In this document: in pieces, positions 35,009 to 43,341 of the stretch
How the letters are laid out: the number at the start of each line of letters is the position of its first letter
Position numbering within the stretch: the stretch's first letter is position 1
Source: Candidatus Binataceae bacterium
Lineage (GTDB): Bacteria; Desulfobacterota; Binatia; Binatales; Binataceae
Length of the DNA: 64,000 nucleotides
Assembly (NCBI GenBank): GCA_035508495.1
Contig: DATJMX010000057.1
Location: 1 to 64,000 of the forward strand
Reading direction: 5' to 3'
Notes under the pieces: generated by a model
What the model saw: the letters and a program-made list of their open reading frames with translations, nothing else
What the model was told of the DNA's origin: nothing
The model's database searches: none
Program-made: the position numbers and the translations under genes

Positions 35009-35515
35009 CTATTTCGCTCCCACGATTTCGGCCGTCGAGCAGTGGTACATCATGGTCGGCGAGCCGAAGCACCAGATCAGATCGCTGTCGAGCTGCGTGC
35101 GGTAGAGCGGCATCTCGCCCTCGGTCCTGCCGCAGAGGCATCGTCCGCACGCCGATTGGCCGCAGCAATCGCGGTAGCTCACGATGTATTGCTTGCTGTC
35201 CGTCGGATGCGTGCAGGTCCCCACCCACGAGGTCGGCGACGGTGTCGCTCCGGGAGGGCAATCGTGCGAAGTGCCGCCGCAGCAGCTGCAGAGATAGCCA
35301 TCGACGGCACAATACTTCCAATAATCGCAGCTGGTGTCGTCGTTGATGCCCTTGGGAGTTTTCTCGGCGGCAGCGGCGCTGTTCACCACGCGATCGATTG
35401 GCAGCAGCGGTATAAACGCAGCGCCCACGAGCAGCTTGCCGACGCGAGCGATAAAACTGCGGCGCGACGAGCGCTGCGCAACCGCACGGGTCATCCTTTC
35501 GACCAGGTTATCCAT
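35009..35515 (-). CDS. mauA: Methylamine dehydrogenase light (beta) chain with TTQ site
   Basis: 168 residues from the ATG at 35515. A twin-arginine-type signal (SSRRSFIARVG) is followed by the Cys-rich domain of MADH beta subunit: CDYWKYC, CSCCGG, TPSPTSWVGTC, DCCGQSACGRC, DLIWCFG. Trp97 and Trp148 are 51 residues apart like Trp57 and Trp108 of Paracoccus, which crosslink into tryptophan tryptophylquinone; Asp72 and Asp116 match the known Asp32 and Asp76 by spacing. The enzyme oxidises methylamine to formaldehyde and ammonia in the periplasm. It overlaps mauD by eight bases. Longer in-frame start at 35635 would overlap mauD further. Confidence 0.93.
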   Translation of the reverse strand: MDNLVERMTRAVAQRSSRRSFIARVGKLLVGAAFIPLLPIDRVVNSAAAAEKTPKGINDDTSCDYWKYCAVDGYLCSCCGGTSHDCPPGATPSPTSWVGTCTHPTDSKQYIVSYRDCCGQSACGRCLCGRTEGEMPLYRTQLDSDLIWCFGSPTMMYHCSTAEIVGAK

Positions 35516-36140
35516 GATGCTCTCTCTCGGCGTGCCCGGACTGCTCGTGCCGCCTGGTAAGATACTCCTGAAGCGAAGCCACACCCATCTGCTTGGCCTG
35601 CACGATGCTCTCCAGATGCTCGCGCGTGTTGACAAGGCCTTTGCCGCGTACGACGCCTTCCTCGTCGATCAAAACCGCGTACGGCAACTTGCTGACGCGA
35701 TAGGTCATGCCGAGCTCCGAGGAGAGCACGAGCGGGAATCCGTCGAGGCGTTCCTTGCGCGCGAAGTCGGCCTGCTCAGCGGGATCGCCGTCGCTGGTGA
35801 AAACGAGGTCGAGCCAGCGCGATTCCTTGGCCGCCATCGATTTCGCCGCCGGCAAAAGCTTCTTGCACACGGGGCACGTCGGCGACACGAACATCAGGAG
35901 GGTAGAGCGCTCGCGAGTATTGGGCGCGCCGATCGTGAGCGGGCGAGCGTCGAGCGTAGCAAGCTCGAAGACCGGCGAATGCTCGCCGATTTTGGGTCCC
36001 TTGTCGATCGTGAGCGCGCCCATCGGCGCGATTCGCTCGTGCAGCACTCCGATTTGCCGCACCAGCGCGAAGACCACGGCCGACAGCGCGACGATTGCGA
36101 TCCACAGCACGATCTGAGAGATGACCAGCGCCTCATGCAT
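35508..36140 (-). CDS. mauD: Methylamine dehydrogenase accessory protein MauD
   Basis: 210 residues: N-terminal membrane anchor (LVISQIVLWIAIVALSAVVF), then a thioredoxin-like periplasmic domain with CPVC at 89-92 (VSPTCPVCKK) and cis-Pro region KLPYAV. MauD is thought to isomerise or reduce disulfides of the six-disulfide MauA subunit. It sits between mauE and mauA with eight-base overlaps at both ends, indicating translational coupling. A short His/Glu-rich tail closes it. Confidence 0.92.
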   Translation of the reverse strand: MHEALVISQIVLWIAIVALSAVVFALVRQIGVLHERIAPMGALTIDKGPKIGEHSPVFELATLDARPLTIGAPNTRERSTLLMFVSPTCPVCKKLLPAAKSMAAKESRWLDLVFTSDGDPAEQADFARKERLDGFPLVLSSELGMTYRVSKLPYAVLIDEEGVVRGKGLVNTREHLESIVQAKQMGVASLQEYLTRRHEQSGHAEREHHG

Positions 36141-36678
36141 CGCTCATCTCCGGCGCGGCGAGGCGCGGCGCGTTCGCGAGCAGAACATTTGCGGCGGCAT
36201 AGACGAGAACGCTCGTGGCGGCTCCCAGAGCGATCGTCACGAGGTCGAGCGTTTCGAGCGCACGGCCAAATTGCGGCATCGCGGCCACCATCGCGAGTAT
36301 CGCCAGCACGCCGTTGCGCACGACGAGCCGCCAACCGATCTTCTGATGCAGCGCGGGCCCGAAACATCCGCAATCGATATACACGCGGCCGCGCCAAAGG
36401 TTGATTGCGATCGCCGCGGTGAATACCGCGATCAGGGCGAACACAATCGCGGCGCCACACGAGCGAGTATCGGGAATCACGATCGCCACCGCAGCCGCGA
36501 GCTCCGTGGCCGGTATCGCAATCATCAGCAGAGGCGCAGTCGCTTCGGGCGCAATCCGATAATTCTCAAGCGCACCGCGAAATTCATCGAGGTCGGCGAA
36601 CTTGATGATCGCTGACGCGGTAAAGATCGCGGCCAGCGCGAGCGTGGCGATCCATATGATAACCGGATCGATCATCAC
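36133..36678 (-). CDS. mauE: Methylamine dehydrogenase accessory protein MauE
   Basis: 181 residues with four to five hydrophobic helices and the motif CGCFGPAL (about 100-107) in the loop between them, as in MauE/DoxX-related membrane proteins. MauE works with MauD in forming the disulfide-rich MauA; the Cys pair probably exchanges electrons with the MauD CPVC site. It overlaps mauB by four bases (ATGA) and mauD by eight bases, so all are one transcript. Confidence 0.9.
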   Translation of the reverse strand: MMIDPVIIWIATLALAAIFTASAIIKFADLDEFRGALENYRIAPEATAPLLMIAIPATELAAAVAIVIPDTRSCGAAIVFALIAVFTAAIAINLWRGRVYIDCGCFGPALHQKIGWRLVVRNGVLAILAMVAAMPQFGRALETLDLVTIALGAATSVLVYAAANVLLANAPRLAAPEMSDA

Positions 36679-37817
36679 GGCCCCGAGACCAGGAACGGCG
36701 CACCGAGTTCCGTCAGCGTGCCGGCAAGTTTGCCGTCGTTAACTGTGTAAGCCTCGAGCTGGCCGGCCGGCGGGATCAGGTCGAGCACGTAGAGCATTGG
36801 CTTGTCCGCGTTGGCCGCGAAAATCGAATAGCCCTTGGTCTTGAGCTTGATCCGTTTCACCCGCGATTTCTTCGCGATGTCGAACACCCACACTTCGGTG
36901 CCGGTCTGCTTGTGCGTCCACTCGCCGCCCTGATGCATCAGCACAAAGAGCATCCCGCTTTTCGGCTCAACGGCGACCGTTTGCCATCCGCCTGGCCGCC
37001 ACTTCTGCGCTTTGTCTGCGTTAGTCAGGAGCGGCCACGCGGGCTCAGGCACGGCCTCGTTGCCGGCGAGCTCAACGACATGCACGCTGCCATGATACGT
37101 GTCGAAGTAGGCCTTGGTGCCGGCGACGGCAGGCTGATCGAAAACAGGATCGTGGCTCGCATCGAAGAACGGCTTGCCCGGAACTTTGGCTTTTTCCTTG
37201 CCGCTGTCGTCGAGCTGAACGGTGAGCAGCGAGCCGTCGGCGCACATCGAATTGAACTGACGATTGCCCGAGACGATCGCCTGAACGCATCCGGGCGTTT
37301 CAATCTCGCCGACAAACTTGCGCGACTGCGTATCGACGACGCTGACCGAAGTCGCGGGGGTCATATTCTGAACCAGCACGAAGCGGCCGTCGGGCGTGAT
37401 CGCCGCCGAGTCGCGCTTGGGAACGATCAGGAGGCGCTTGGGCGGCAGCTCGACTTCGGCCTGCCAGTTGAGCGTCTTCGCATCGAATATCGACACGACG
37501 TCGGTACGGGTGCCGCGCCAGCCGCGCGAGTAGAAGGTATCGATGGCGTAGAACTCGTGATGGTCGGGGGCAACGAGAAAGTTCGACAGGTAGCCGCCGC
37601 TCAACTGGCCGAGGATCTTCAAATGCTGCCCGTCGATTATGTCGAAGTGCGCGATGCTGGTGGTCGGAAAGCCCGCGTCAAGAACGAATACCCATCCCGG
37701 GCCAATCTCGGGCAGGGTCAGCGAGGTCATCTGATCGGGGGGGAGTTGCGCTCGCGCCGACACCGCGAGGGTCAGGACGAGCATCGAAAGATAGAAGACC
37801 AGGATGCGCTTGATCAT
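36675..37817 (-). CDS. mauB: Methylamine dehydrogenase heavy (alpha) chain
   Basis: 380 residues: signal peptide (LVFYLSMLVLTLAVSARAQ), then a seven-bladed beta-propeller typical of amine dehydrogenase heavy chain, with regularly spaced blades such as PGWVFVLDAGFP, VVSIFDAKTLNWQ, VQNMTPATSVSVVD and TGTEVWVFDIAKK. It is the first gene of the mau operon on the minus strand. The usual family length is about 370-400. Binds two TTQ-containing MauA subunits in the periplasm. Weak ribosome site. A TetR gene is divergent. Confidence 0.92.
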   Translation of the reverse strand: MIKRILVFYLSMLVLTLAVSARAQLPPDQMTSLTLPEIGPGWVFVLDAGFPTTSIAHFDIIDGQHLKILGQLSGGYLSNFLVAPDHHEFYAIDTFYSRGWRGTRTDVVSIFDAKTLNWQAEVELPPKRLLIVPKRDSAAITPDGRFVLVQNMTPATSVSVVDTQSRKFVGEIETPGCVQAIVSGNRQFNSMCADGSLLTVQLDDSGKEKAKVPGKPFFDASHDPVFDQPAVAGTKAYFDTYHGSVHVVELAGNEAVPEPAWPLLTNADKAQKWRPGGWQTVAVEPKSGMLFVLMHQGGEWTHKQTGTEVWVFDIAKKSRVKRIKLKTKGYSIFAANADKPMLYVLDLIPPAGQLEAYTVNDGKLAGTLTELGAPFLVSGP

Positions 37818-37940
37818 GGGCCGCCGCTCCGCGGCATTGAGTGAACATCAACGCCGCGGTCCCGGTCAAGGAATCTGAACGCGCGTTCGAAGGTAACGCC
37901 AGAGTACGTAAGCTCGGATATGGGAAAGCGGGGTGACCTC

Positions 37941-37958
37941 GCAGTATAGCTATGCTAC
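37941..37958. promoter_or_regulatory. Imperfect palindrome between mauB and TetR gene
   Basis: GCAGTATAG and CTATGCTAC form nine-base half sites with two mismatches around a centred GC. It lies in the 243-base divergent gap between mauB and the TetR-type gene, where an autoregulatory TetR operator would be expected. Affinity is not shown. Confidence 0.35.
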
Positions 37959-38060
37959 ACAAGCTGTCGAACGGGACCTCGAAAACCGTTGGCAGTCTCC
38001 TTCGTTCATCGGTAAGAACTTCAGAAGCTTAACCCCGGTCCGGGAAAGCGCAGGCGTTTG

Positions 38061-38681
38061 ATGAAGCAGGATCGCGGTGCAGTACGCGAGAAGATAATTG
38101 ACGGCGCGCGCAAGCTGTTCGCCGAAAAGGGTTACGCCAACACTTCGATCCCGGACCTGGTGAATGCGGCCGGGGTCACGCGCGGGGCGCTTTATTTCTA
38201 CTTCAAAAGTAAAGACGACCTGTTCGCGGAGGTTTTTGAACGCGTGCTGCGCGGGATGTTTGCGAAGACGCTCGCTGCGGCGGCCGAGGGTCCGACGCTG
38301 TGGGGGCGAATCCACAATGGCCGCGAGGCTTTCCTCGATTGCTGTAGCGAGCCCGAGGCCTACCGCATCGTGCTGGCCGATGGCCGCAGCGTGCTGAGCC
38401 CGGCGCGCCGGCGCGAGATCAGAAGCCGGATGGGCCCCGTGCAGGCAAATTTCGTGCAATCGATGGTCGCGGCGCTGAGGCAGGCGGGCGAAGTGCCGGG
38501 CACCCTTCCCCTCGAGCCGATTTCGTCGCTTATGACGGGAGCGTTCGAGGCCGCCGCAGTGCGAATCGCCGAATCCAACGACAAGCCCAAGGCGCGCCGC
38601 GAAATCAGCGAAACGCTTGATCTGTTTGTCAGCGCACTGCGCGCTTACGCCGAAAAGTTCGTGCCACGATCGTCCGCCTAA
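38061..38681 (+). CDS. TetR/AcrR family transcriptional regulator
   Basis: 206 residues: an N-terminal helix-turn-helix (REKIIDGARKLFAEKGYANTSI, then NAAGVTRGALYFYFKSK) and an all-helical ligand/dimer domain. Such proteins repress neighbouring or own genes until bound by a small ligand. It is divergent from the mau operon across a gap with a palindrome and is therefore a candidate regulator of methylamine use; this is inference. I use ATG 38061 instead of the TTG three bases earlier. Its stop overlaps the stop of the convergent gene by four bases. Confidence 0.88.
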   Translation: MKQDRGAVREKIIDGARKLFAEKGYANTSIPDLVNAAGVTRGALYFYFKSKDDLFAEVFERVLRGMFAKTLAAAAEGPTLWGRIHNGREAFLDCCSEPEAYRIVLADGRSVLSPARRREIRSRMGPVQANFVQSMVAALRQAGEVPGTLPLEPISSLMTGAFEAAAVRIAESNDKPKARREISETLDLFVSALRAYAEKFVPRSSA

Positions 38682-40357
38682 GCGGTGCGGGCGTCGCCCG
38701 GCTCCTTGTTCCATGCATTGATCAAATCGTCGGCCTCTTCGGGCTCGAGTCGGCCCTCTTTGACCGCACGCAGGATCTGCAGGATCGCCTCGTCGCGCGA
38801 GAGTTTTACTGTCGTGCCCGGACGCGGGATGTCGTCGGTATCGGTGTTGAACGATGAATCGCTTGAATGAGCGGCATCGTGCGTCGCACCAGCCGAACGG
38901 GGACGAGCGGCACGAGCGGCATCGCGCAGCGCGTCGCGCATCTCGCGCACGGCGCGGCGGATCTTCTCGCGCAGCTCGCGGCGCTCCTCGCGGGTGATGC
39001 TCGAGCCGGCGGCGGTCGCCTCGCGCAGCAGCTCGGTCAGATCGCGGCCCAGCTTGGCGAGCTGCTCCTTGATATCGTTCGGCACGCGGTTGCCGAGATC
39101 GGACATCGTGCGCTCGAGTTCGCCGATCGCCTCGCGGATACCGCGGCTCATGTCGCGCGTCACGTCGCGCACGAAGCTGCCCGAGCGGACGCCGCTGTCG
39201 GACACGAATTTGCCGACCGAATCGAGCACGGAGCTCACGAACTCGGGAATCTCCTCGCCAAGGTCGGCAGCGAAATCCTCGAACGGACCTCCGAAGCGCT
39301 TGCCGAAGCGGCCCTCGCGTCCGCAGTAGTCGCGGCCTTCGGCAGATGCGGTCGTAATAATGATGTCGGCAGAAGTGGTATCGAGCTCGAGGCGCGCACG
39401 CTCGGCGTTTTCGGGCTGCGCTCCTACTGTGCCCTCGACACGAGCGCGCCCCGTCCACTTGAGCCCGGCCGTATCGATTCCGTAGAGGCGGACCTTGCCC
39501 CATCCGGCGGAGGCCGCGATCGCGAGCACAGGCCCGCCATCGATTTCGACGTTGATCCGGCCGCGGCTCTTTATCGTGCAGGTCGTGCCGGGTTTGAACT
39601 GGCTGCGCACCTCGGCGGCGCCGCTCACGTCGAAGAGTTCGATCTTGCCGTCGGCGCGCGTGATACTCGCACGGCCGCCGACGAATCCGGCGGCGACATC
39701 GCCAGTGACGCCGTCGGCGACGAACTTGCCGCCGATTTTCCCAAACGCCAGGTTGCCGTTGATTTGCGTAGCGCGCACCTTGCCGCCGACAACGCTCGTT
39801 TCGACTGTCGCGGTATCGGCAACTTCGAGCGAGCCCGCTACGAGGCGCGACGTGATTCTGCCGCGCACTTCATAGAGCCGCGCACCACCCGCGATTTTTT
39901 CGATCGCTATATCGCCCGTGATGATTCCGCATTCGACCCCGCCCGCCACCTGCGAAACCTGGATCGACTTCGCGTCTTCAACCGTGAGCGAGCCGCTTAT
40001 CTGCTCGGCCTCGATCGCGCCGGCGTGTTCCAGATGAGCATTGCCCGCGATTCGCGAGCGAATCGAAACAGCGCCGACGCGAGAGGCGTTAAAGTTGCCG
40101 CGCACCTTTTCCAGCGTGAGCGGGGCCGCCAGCTCGCGCACCTCGAGATTGCCGGCGGCGTCCATCACCTCGACGGTCACGCCCGGTGCCACCGTCACCG
40201 TCGCGTTGCTGCGCAGGCGGACCTCGGCGAGGCCCCCATCGCGCATCACTTCGGCATCTCTGCCGAGCTCGGTGACGCCCGCGCCTCCCGAGATTCTCAG
40301 GTTGCCGTCGGCGCGAATGATTCGAAGCGTTTCAATTCCTTTAAGATTAGATTCCAT
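38678..40357 (-). CDS. DUF4097-like beta-helix protein with C-terminal SHOCT-like motif
   Basis: 559 residues. Residues about 1-330 consist of repetitive short strands (LTLEKVRGNFNASRVGAV, GSLTVEDAKSIQVSQVAGG, VRATQINGNLAFGKIGG) that stack as a bactofilin/DUF4097 adhesin-like beta-helix. A middle charged helical part (about 390-490) contains many Arg/Glu residues. The C-terminus has a short helical motif DEAILQILRAVKEGRLEPEEADDLI. In Bacillus YvlB/LiaX-type proteins these units sense envelope stress. The gene follows a DUF2089 regulator by 19 bases and the pair form an operon. ATG 40357 chosen over 40516. Confidence 0.75.
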   Translation of the reverse strand: MESNLKGIETLRIIRADGNLRISGGAGVTELGRDAEVMRDGGLAEVRLRSNATVTVAPGVTVEVMDAAGNLEVRELAAPLTLEKVRGNFNASRVGAVSIRSRIAGNAHLEHAGAIEAEQISGSLTVEDAKSIQVSQVAGGVECGIITGDIAIEKIAGGARLYEVRGRITSRLVAGSLEVADTATVETSVVGGKVRATQINGNLAFGKIGGKFVADGVTGDVAAGFVGGRASITRADGKIELFDVSGAAEVRSQFKPGTTCTIKSRGRINVEIDGGPVLAIAASAGWGKVRLYGIDTAGLKWTGRARVEGTVGAQPENAERARLELDTTSADIIITTASAEGRDYCGREGRFGKRFGGPFEDFAADLGEEIPEFVSSVLDSVGKFVSDSGVRSGSFVRDVTRDMSRGIREAIGELERTMSDLGNRVPNDIKEQLAKLGRDLTELLREATAAGSSITREERRELREKIRRAVREMRDALRDAARAARPRSAGATHDAAHSSDSSFNTDTDDIPRPGTTVKLSRDEAILQILRAVKEGRLEPEEADDLINAWNKEPGDARTA

Positions 40358-40376
40358 CGCCAGCTTCTCCGTTTGA

Positions 40377-40784
40377 TCAGCGATTTTTTTGCGGTTCGGG
40401 TTCGTTGAGCGCGGCCAGCGCTTCTTCGGGCGAGATCCGGCCCGCTTTGAGATCGGCGAGCACGGAGCGTCGGCCTGTGGCGCTCTCGGTGGGTGGCACC
40501 TCTTCGGCGGCCTCACCCTTCACCGGGTAGCCGAGCGCGCGAATCACGTCATCAAGACGACCGCGCACGGTGGGATACGACACACCGAGCTCGCGCTCGA
40601 CGTCGCGGATACTGCCACGGTTCTTGATGAAGACCTCGACGAAGTCGATTTGCGCGGGCGAGAGCCGCAGCAGGGGCGGCATCGAGAATTCGCCCTCGAT
40701 ACCGATGTCGCACTTGGCGCACTCGAGCCGAGCGACGCTAAGCGCGCCATCGCAGGACGGACACTTAAGAATAAGCGGCCTCAT
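40377..40784 (-). CDS. DUF2089 family HTH regulator
   Basis: 135 residues. The N-terminus has a zinc ribbon (CPSC at about 8-11, CAKC at about 22-25) then a helix-turn-helix region (QIDFVEVFIKNRGSIRDVERELGVSYPTVRGRLDDVI) that looks like a sigma-like HTH. DUF2089 proteins are small, putative DNA-binding regulators. The C-terminal motif (LKAGRISPEEALAAL) resembles the SHOCT-like end of its downstream partner and may interact with it. The pairing suggests an envelope or stress sensing module. Function inferred from context. Confidence 0.8.
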   Translation of the reverse strand: MRPLILKCPSCDGALSVARLECAKCDIGIEGEFSMPPLLRLSPAQIDFVEVFIKNRGSIRDVERELGVSYPTVRGRLDDVIRALGYPVKGEAAEEVPPTESATGRRSVLADLKAGRISPEEALAALNEPEPQKNR

Positions 40785-40850
40785 GTGCAGTATATTAAAC
40801 TAGAAATTAATTAAGTCAATATCAAAGTTAAAAGACTTAAGAACGAATTT

Positions 40851-40920
40851 ACCACGGAGGGCACTAAGGATTAGAAGGGCAGCCCTTCCTTCCCTTGGTG
40901 TCTTCGTGAACTTTGTGGTG
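40851..40920. repeat. Imperfect dispersed inverted repeat with inner hairpin
   Basis: ACCACGGAGG at one end and CTTTGTGGTGG at the other, with a perfect inner hairpin GAAGGGC-A-GCCCTTC (40873-40887). It shares words such as CTTCGTG and CTTTGTG with a second copy at 42982-43059, so it belongs to a dispersed intergenic family. It lies between aguA and the DUF2089 gene. A T-run follows on the plus strand. Confidence 0.6.
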
Positions 40921-40931
40921 GCTTTTTTCCG

Positions 40932-42011
40932 TTATCTGCTCGGCGTGGGATGCTGCTGGCTCAGGCAGTGCACTGAGCCGAGGCCCCACACCAGATCCGT
41001 ACTTGGAACGCCGACGACGCGGCGGCCTGGCAGGAGGCGCGCGAGCGTGTCGGCGGCGATCTTGTCGGCGGGACAGCCGAAGGTCGGCATCACGACTCCG
41101 CCGTTGGCTATATAAAAGTTGGCGTATGACGCGGGCAGGCGCGTGCCGTCGTGAACGACCGCGGGTGGCATCGGCAACGTCTCGATTCGAAACGGGGGTC
41201 CGTCCTGATCGCGCATCGCGCGCAGCTTGCGCAGATTTTCCTGGAGCACTTCGTAGTTGGCGTCGGCGGGATCGTTCTCGACGACGGTGACGATCTTCTC
41301 GGGTGCGACGAAGCGTGCGAGGTCATCTATATGACCGTCGGTGTCGTCGCCTTCGATTCCGTCGCCGAGCCACAGCACGTTCGATACGCCGAGGTAGGTC
41401 TTGAGATAGTCTTCGATCTTCTCTCGTGTGAGATCGGGATTGCGATTGGGATTCAGCAGGCACGATTCGGTCGTGAGCAGCGTGCCCGCGCCGTTGACGT
41501 CGATCGATCCGCCTTCGAGCACGATTCCGGGCTCAATAAACTCGAAGCCGTAGCGCGCGGCGAGTTTCTGCGGGACGACATCGTCGAGATCGAACTCGCC
41601 GTACTTCTCGCCCCACGAATTAAATTTCCAGTCGAGTGCGATCTGCGCAGGCCCTGCGCCCGTGATTCGATTGACGAAGATCGGACCGTGATCGCGCGCC
41701 CACGAATCGTTGGTCGGGAGCACGAACGCCTCGACGTTGCGTATAATCGCATCGTTGCCGCGGGCCGCCTCGCGAATCAGCGCGGCGGCATCCGGCATCG
41801 TGGCTTCGTCCTTTAACAGTAGCCGCACCGGCTCGAACTGCGCGATCGCCGCGACCATCGCGGCGTAAAGCGGCGGAATCACTTCGAACATGCCCGGCCA
41901 GGTTTCGCGATTATGCGGCCAGACGAGGTAGCAGGCCTCGTGCGGCGCCCACTCCGGCGGCATCCGGTAGTTCGCGAGGAGCCGGCGATGCTCAGGCGGA
42001 ATCGACTTCAC
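40932..42011 (-). CDS. aguA: Agmatine deiminase
   Basis: 359 residues. Starts at a GTG at 42011, two bases after aguB, with translational coupling; an ATG at 41957 is an alternative. The pentein fold residues are visible: WPHNRETWP, NDSWARDHGP, EGGSIDVNG, DGHIDDLARF, and catalytic Cys in GLGSVHCLSQQ. It hydrolyses agmatine to N-carbamoylputrescine and ammonia. The product is used by the upstream gene's amidase. A longer open frame extending to 42761 crosses aguB and is an artefact. Confidence 0.9.
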   Translation of the reverse strand: MKSIPPEHRRLLANYRMPPEWAPHEACYLVWPHNRETWPGMFEVIPPLYAAMVAAIAQFEPVRLLLKDEATMPDAAALIREAARGNDAIIRNVEAFVLPTNDSWARDHGPIFVNRITGAGPAQIALDWKFNSWGEKYGEFDLDDVVPQKLAARYGFEFIEPGIVLEGGSIDVNGAGTLLTTESCLLNPNRNPDLTREKIEDYLKTYLGVSNVLWLGDGIEGDDTDGHIDDLARFVAPEKIVTVVENDPADANYEVLQENLRKLRAMRDQDGPPFRIETLPMPPAVVHDGTRLPASYANFYIANGGVVMPTFGCPADKIAADTLARLLPGRRVVGVPSTDLVWGLGSVHCLSQQHPTPSR

Positions 42012-42013
42012 GT

Positions 42014-42889
42014 TTATGAACGATAGCGCCGCGTGAGGTCGCCGTAGGCATCGATTCGGCGGTCGCGCAGGAACGGCCAGTTGCGCCGCGTGTACTCGAT
42101 CTTCTTTAGATCGCATTGGACGACCAGCGTCTCTTCGTCGGTGGTGCTCGCGCACGCGATCACTTCGCCGAACGGATCCGCCACGAAGGAGTGGCCCCAG
42201 AATTCGAGCTCGCCTTCGACGGCGACGCGATTCACCGCGGCGACGTAGACACCGTTGGCGATCGCGTGGCTGCGCTGGATCGTCTCCCATGCGTTCTGCT
42301 GCTTGGGCCGCACTTCCCTGGGCTCGCCGTGCCACCATCCGATAGCGGTCGGATAAAAAAGGATCTGCGCGCCGGCCATCGCGGTCAGCCGCGCCGCCTC
42401 GGGGAACCATTGGTCCCAGCACACGAGGACGCCGATCGGCCCGTGCGGCGTCGGATGCGCCACGAAGTCGAGATCGCCGGGCGTGAAATAAAACTTTTCG
42501 TAGTATCGCGGATCGTCGGGGATATGCATCTTGCGGTAGCGCCCCACGATCTTGCCGTCCGGACCGATTACGACCGAGGTGTTGTGGTAAACGCCGGGGG
42601 CGCGCTTTTCGAAGAGCGAGGCGACGATCGTGATCTTGCGCGCGAGCGCGATCGATCCCAGCATCTCGGTGGTCGGGCCGGGAATCTGCTCGGCGAGATC
42701 GAACAGCGCCGGATCCTCGACCTGACACATGTAATGCGAGGCGAAGAGTTCCTGCGTGCATACGATCTCGGCGCCGCGCTTGGCGGCTTCCTCGATCCGC
42801 GCGATGGCCTTGGCGAGATTGACGCGCGGCTCAGGATCGCAAGCCATCTGGATGAGCCCGACAGAGAGAATGTCCTTTTCACGAGCCAT
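42014..42889 (-). CDS. aguB: N-carbamoylputrescine amidase
   Basis: 291 residues of the nitrilase superfamily. The catalytic triad is Glu in CTQELFASH, Lys in RKMHIPDDP and Cys in VLVCWDQWFPEA. The length, PDDPRYYEKFYFTPGD loop and terminal WPFLRDRRIDAYGDL match AguB. It converts N-carbamoylputrescine to putrescine with CO2 and ammonia release. With aguA it gives the agmatine route to putrescine. It precedes aguA on the same strand. Confidence 0.9.
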   Translation of the reverse strand: MAREKDILSVGLIQMACDPEPRVNLAKAIARIEEAAKRGAEIVCTQELFASHYMCQVEDPALFDLAEQIPGPTTEMLGSIALARKITIVASLFEKRAPGVYHNTSVVIGPDGKIVGRYRKMHIPDDPRYYEKFYFTPGDLDFVAHPTPHGPIGVLVCWDQWFPEAARLTAMAGAQILFYPTAIGWWHGEPREVRPKQQNAWETIQRSHAIANGVYVAAVNRVAVEGELEFWGHSFVADPFGEVIACASTTDEETLVVQCDLKKIEYTRRNWPFLRDRRIDAYGDLTRRYRS

Positions 42890-42981
42890 CTAAGATCAGA
42901 TAGCAACCGCGCAATTCTCACGCTACTAATTTATTGAGTGGTGGCGGCGCAAGCTGCATCCAAGACTTCGCAGAAAAAGAT

Positions 42982-43059
42982 CACCACCAAGGCACCGAGA
43001 CGCTAAGAAAAAAAAGGGGCGCCTGTTCAACCCCTTCGTGCCTTTGTGTCTTCGTGGTT
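42982..43059. repeat. Dispersed repeat copy upstream of ffs
   Basis: Left part CACCAAGGCACCGAGACG and right part CGTGCCTTTGTGTCTTCG form an imperfect long hairpin with an A-rich centre, and are related to the 40851-40920 copy. This is the only structure I see in the 318-base gap 42890-43207; the rest, from 43060 to 43207, shows no recognisable gene. Confidence 0.65.
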
Positions 43060-43207
43060 ATTTCTTCCACTGCCGATCGTCGCGTATCAGCGGTCCATCA
43101 GGATCAAAATCCCGCGATGCGGTTGCATGCCCCTTGCTGTGATACTCTAATAGCTCGGCGCCAAGGAATCCGCCGCGCAATTTTTCGCGACGCTGCTCGC
43201 CGTTGAT

Positions 43208-43302
43208 AGCCGGGTCCTGCGCAAGGGAAGGCCGCGAACCCCGCCAGGTCCGGAAGGAAGCAACGGCACCGGCCGCCACCCTGTGCCGCAGGGGTGCCTG
43301 GC
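43208..43302 (+). ncRNA. ffs: Signal recognition particle 4.5S-type RNA
   Basis: The conserved SRP domain GGTCCGGAAGGAAGCAACGG is present at 43248-43267, with flanking strands CCGCCA and CACCGG. The ends AGCCGGGTCCTGCGC and GCCGCAGGGGTGCCTGGCT pair into the long helix. It lies just upstream of dnaX, the frequent bacterial arrangement. Ends are estimated from pairing. Its partner protein Ffh is not in the window. Confidence 0.92.
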
Positions 43303-43341
43303 TATCATTCGACGGGCAGCGTCGCTATTTAGATACTCGCG

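Noticed and set aside
37950..39503. 517-residue minus-strand frame across TetR and DUF4097 genes
   Set aside because: Crosses two real genes in another frame and lacks motifs.
38867..40408. 513-residue plus-strand frame over the DUF4097 gene
   Set aside because: Low-complexity Ala/Arg pattern of an antisense frame; the minus strand has repetitive beta-helix coding.
40932..42761. Agmatine deiminase extended upstream to 42761
   Set aside because: The extension overlaps aguB in another frame and is Arg-rich; the coupled GTG at 42011 gives a family-length protein.
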